A stretch of DNA of 64,000 bases from Bacillus paralicheniformis (GTDB taxonomy: Bacteria > Bacillota > Bacilli > Bacillales > Bacillaceae), in NCBI RefSeq assembly GCF_001042485.2, contig NZ_LBMN02000016.1, positions 1-64,000 on the forward strand, given 5' to 3'. Shown one piece after another: positions 63,028-64,000 of this stretch (position 1 is its first letter; the number at the start of each line of letters is the position of its first letter). The translations under genes were made by a program, and so were the position numbers. The notes under the pieces were generated by a model, which was not told the DNA's origin, did no database searches, and worked only from the letters and a program-made list of their open reading frames with translations.

Positions 63028-64000
63028 CCTATTATCTCTTCAAGACCTCATAGTTATTGAACCACCACAAGAAAATGAAAGCGATATGTTGTTTAAAGTG
63101 GAAGCAATCAACCCACCAGAACGTTGTCCTGAATGTGGTTTTGACAAGTTATATAAGCACAGTTCACGAAAGCAATTGATTATGGATTTGCCCATTCGTT
63201 TAAAGCGAGTGGGCTTACAATTGAACCGTAGACGTTATAAGTGTTGTGAATGTGATTCTACCTTCTGGGAACGCCTTATATCCATTGACGAAAAGCGTAG
63301 TATGACCAAAAGGCTTGTAAAAGCTATCGAAGAACAATCCATGTCAAAAACCTTTGTAGAAGTTGCAGAAAACGTTGGTGTTGACGAGAAGACCGTCAGG
63401 AACGTTTTTAAGGACTACGTATCATTCAAAGAGCGAGAATACCAGTTTGAGACTCCTAGATGGCTTGGGATAGATGAAATACACATTATCCGTAAACCTC
63501 GCCTTGTATTGACTAACGTTGAACGTAGGACTATCTATGACATCAAGACCAACCGTAACAAGGAAACAGTCATTCAACGCCTTTCAGAAATCAGTGACAG
63601 GACCTATATTGAATACGTCACAATGGATATGTGGAAGCCTTACAAAGATGCTGTTAATACCGTCTTACCACACGCGAAAGTGGTTGTAGATAAGTTCCAC
63701 GTTGTCCGAATGGCTAACCAAGCCTTAGACGGTGTTAGAAAGGCTATCAAAGCTAAAATGACAGCTTTGGAAAGGCGTACCCTTATGCGTGAGAGGTTTA
63801 TCCTTCTAAAGCGTAAACACGATTTAAATGAGCGTGAAGCATTTCTCTTAGATACTTGGTTAGGTAGTCTGCCTGATCTAAAAGAAGCCCATGAACTCAA
63901 AGAAGAATTTTACTGGATATGGGATACCGATGATCCTGAAGAAGGCAGAGACCGTTACAGACTGTGGAGAATACATTGTATGTCCAGTAACTCCAAAGAC
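63020..64000 (+). mobile_element. ISL3-family transposase, cut by the window edge
   Basis: An open frame of 327 codons with no stop before the right edge. It begins MTNLLSLQDLIVIEPP and has the ISL3 N-terminal zinc ribbon (CPECG and KCCECDSTFWERL), an HTH (FVEVAENVGVDEKTVRNVF) and the start of the DDE domain (WLGIDEIHI; TMDMWKPYKDAV; VVVDKFHVVRMANQAL). It looks intact as far as it goes. The left end of the element probably lies near 62995 (GGTTCTCTCAAAATAAAAGG), judged only by similarity to ISL3-type termini. Confidence 0.88.

Overview
The window is a chromosomal segment of a Gram-positive, endospore-forming, competence-bearing Bacillus. Gene order and protein sequences fit the Bacillus licheniformis group: the yqeY-rpsU to yqeG block, hrcA-grpE-dnaK-dnaJ with a CIRCE operator, gpr, spoIIP, comE and sda are laid out as in B. 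subtilis, while sigK is uninterrupted (no skin element) and narGHJI, an NADH-type formate dehydrogenase cluster and a GH4 phospho-beta-glucosidase are present. The species call is inference from memory of these genes, not a database match.

1-32 kb is conserved core. Going left to right on the minus strand: yqeY and rpsU; then, after plus-strand yqeW, deoC and the 3' half of the dnaK operon (mtaB, rsmE, prmA, dnaJ, dnaK, grpE, hrcA), then hemW-lepA, yqxA-spoIIP, gpr, and (after plus-strand rpsT) a small accessory patch (orphan RpoA-CTD-like protein, HxlR regulator with divergent NAD(P)H oxidoreductase), holA, comEA-comEB-comEC with divergent comER, and the yqeM-rsfS-yqeK-nadD-yqeI-aroE-yqeH-yqeG operon. 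Plus-strand sda follows with a cluster of DnaA boxes in its promoter and what looks like an ATT start codon. Protein quality control, ribosome biogenesis, DNA uptake and sporulation checkpoints are all encoded here.

32-38.4 kb holds a ZmaR-like acetyltransferase, a DUF2294 protein, a formate dehydrogenase with its DUF1641 partner, and intact sigK. From 38.4 to about 47.3 kb lies the most unusual part: four decaying copies of the 3' end of sigK, all in the same orientation as sigK, punctuate a string of small accessory modules (GNAT acetyltransferase; MFS and VOC gene remnants with an intact cotD-like coat gene; a broken HAD hydrolase plus a GH4/RpiR pair; a flavin reductase with a MerR regulator). 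Several genes here are truncated or frameshifted. This looks like repeated acquisition or rearrangement at a sigK-proximal hot spot.

47.4-50.3 kb carries a frameshifted LysR gene beside rraA- and prpF-like genes. 50.6-60.7 kb is a respiratory nitrate/nitric oxide island: a hemerythrin-like protein, narK-narG-narH-narJ-narI on the minus strand (NarK carries a fused PAS domain), and divergent hmp. 60.8-64 kb has a small zinc-ribbon membrane protein, a TetR regulator divergent from a GAP-family membrane protein with a striking double operator, and an ISL3-family transposase running off the right edge.
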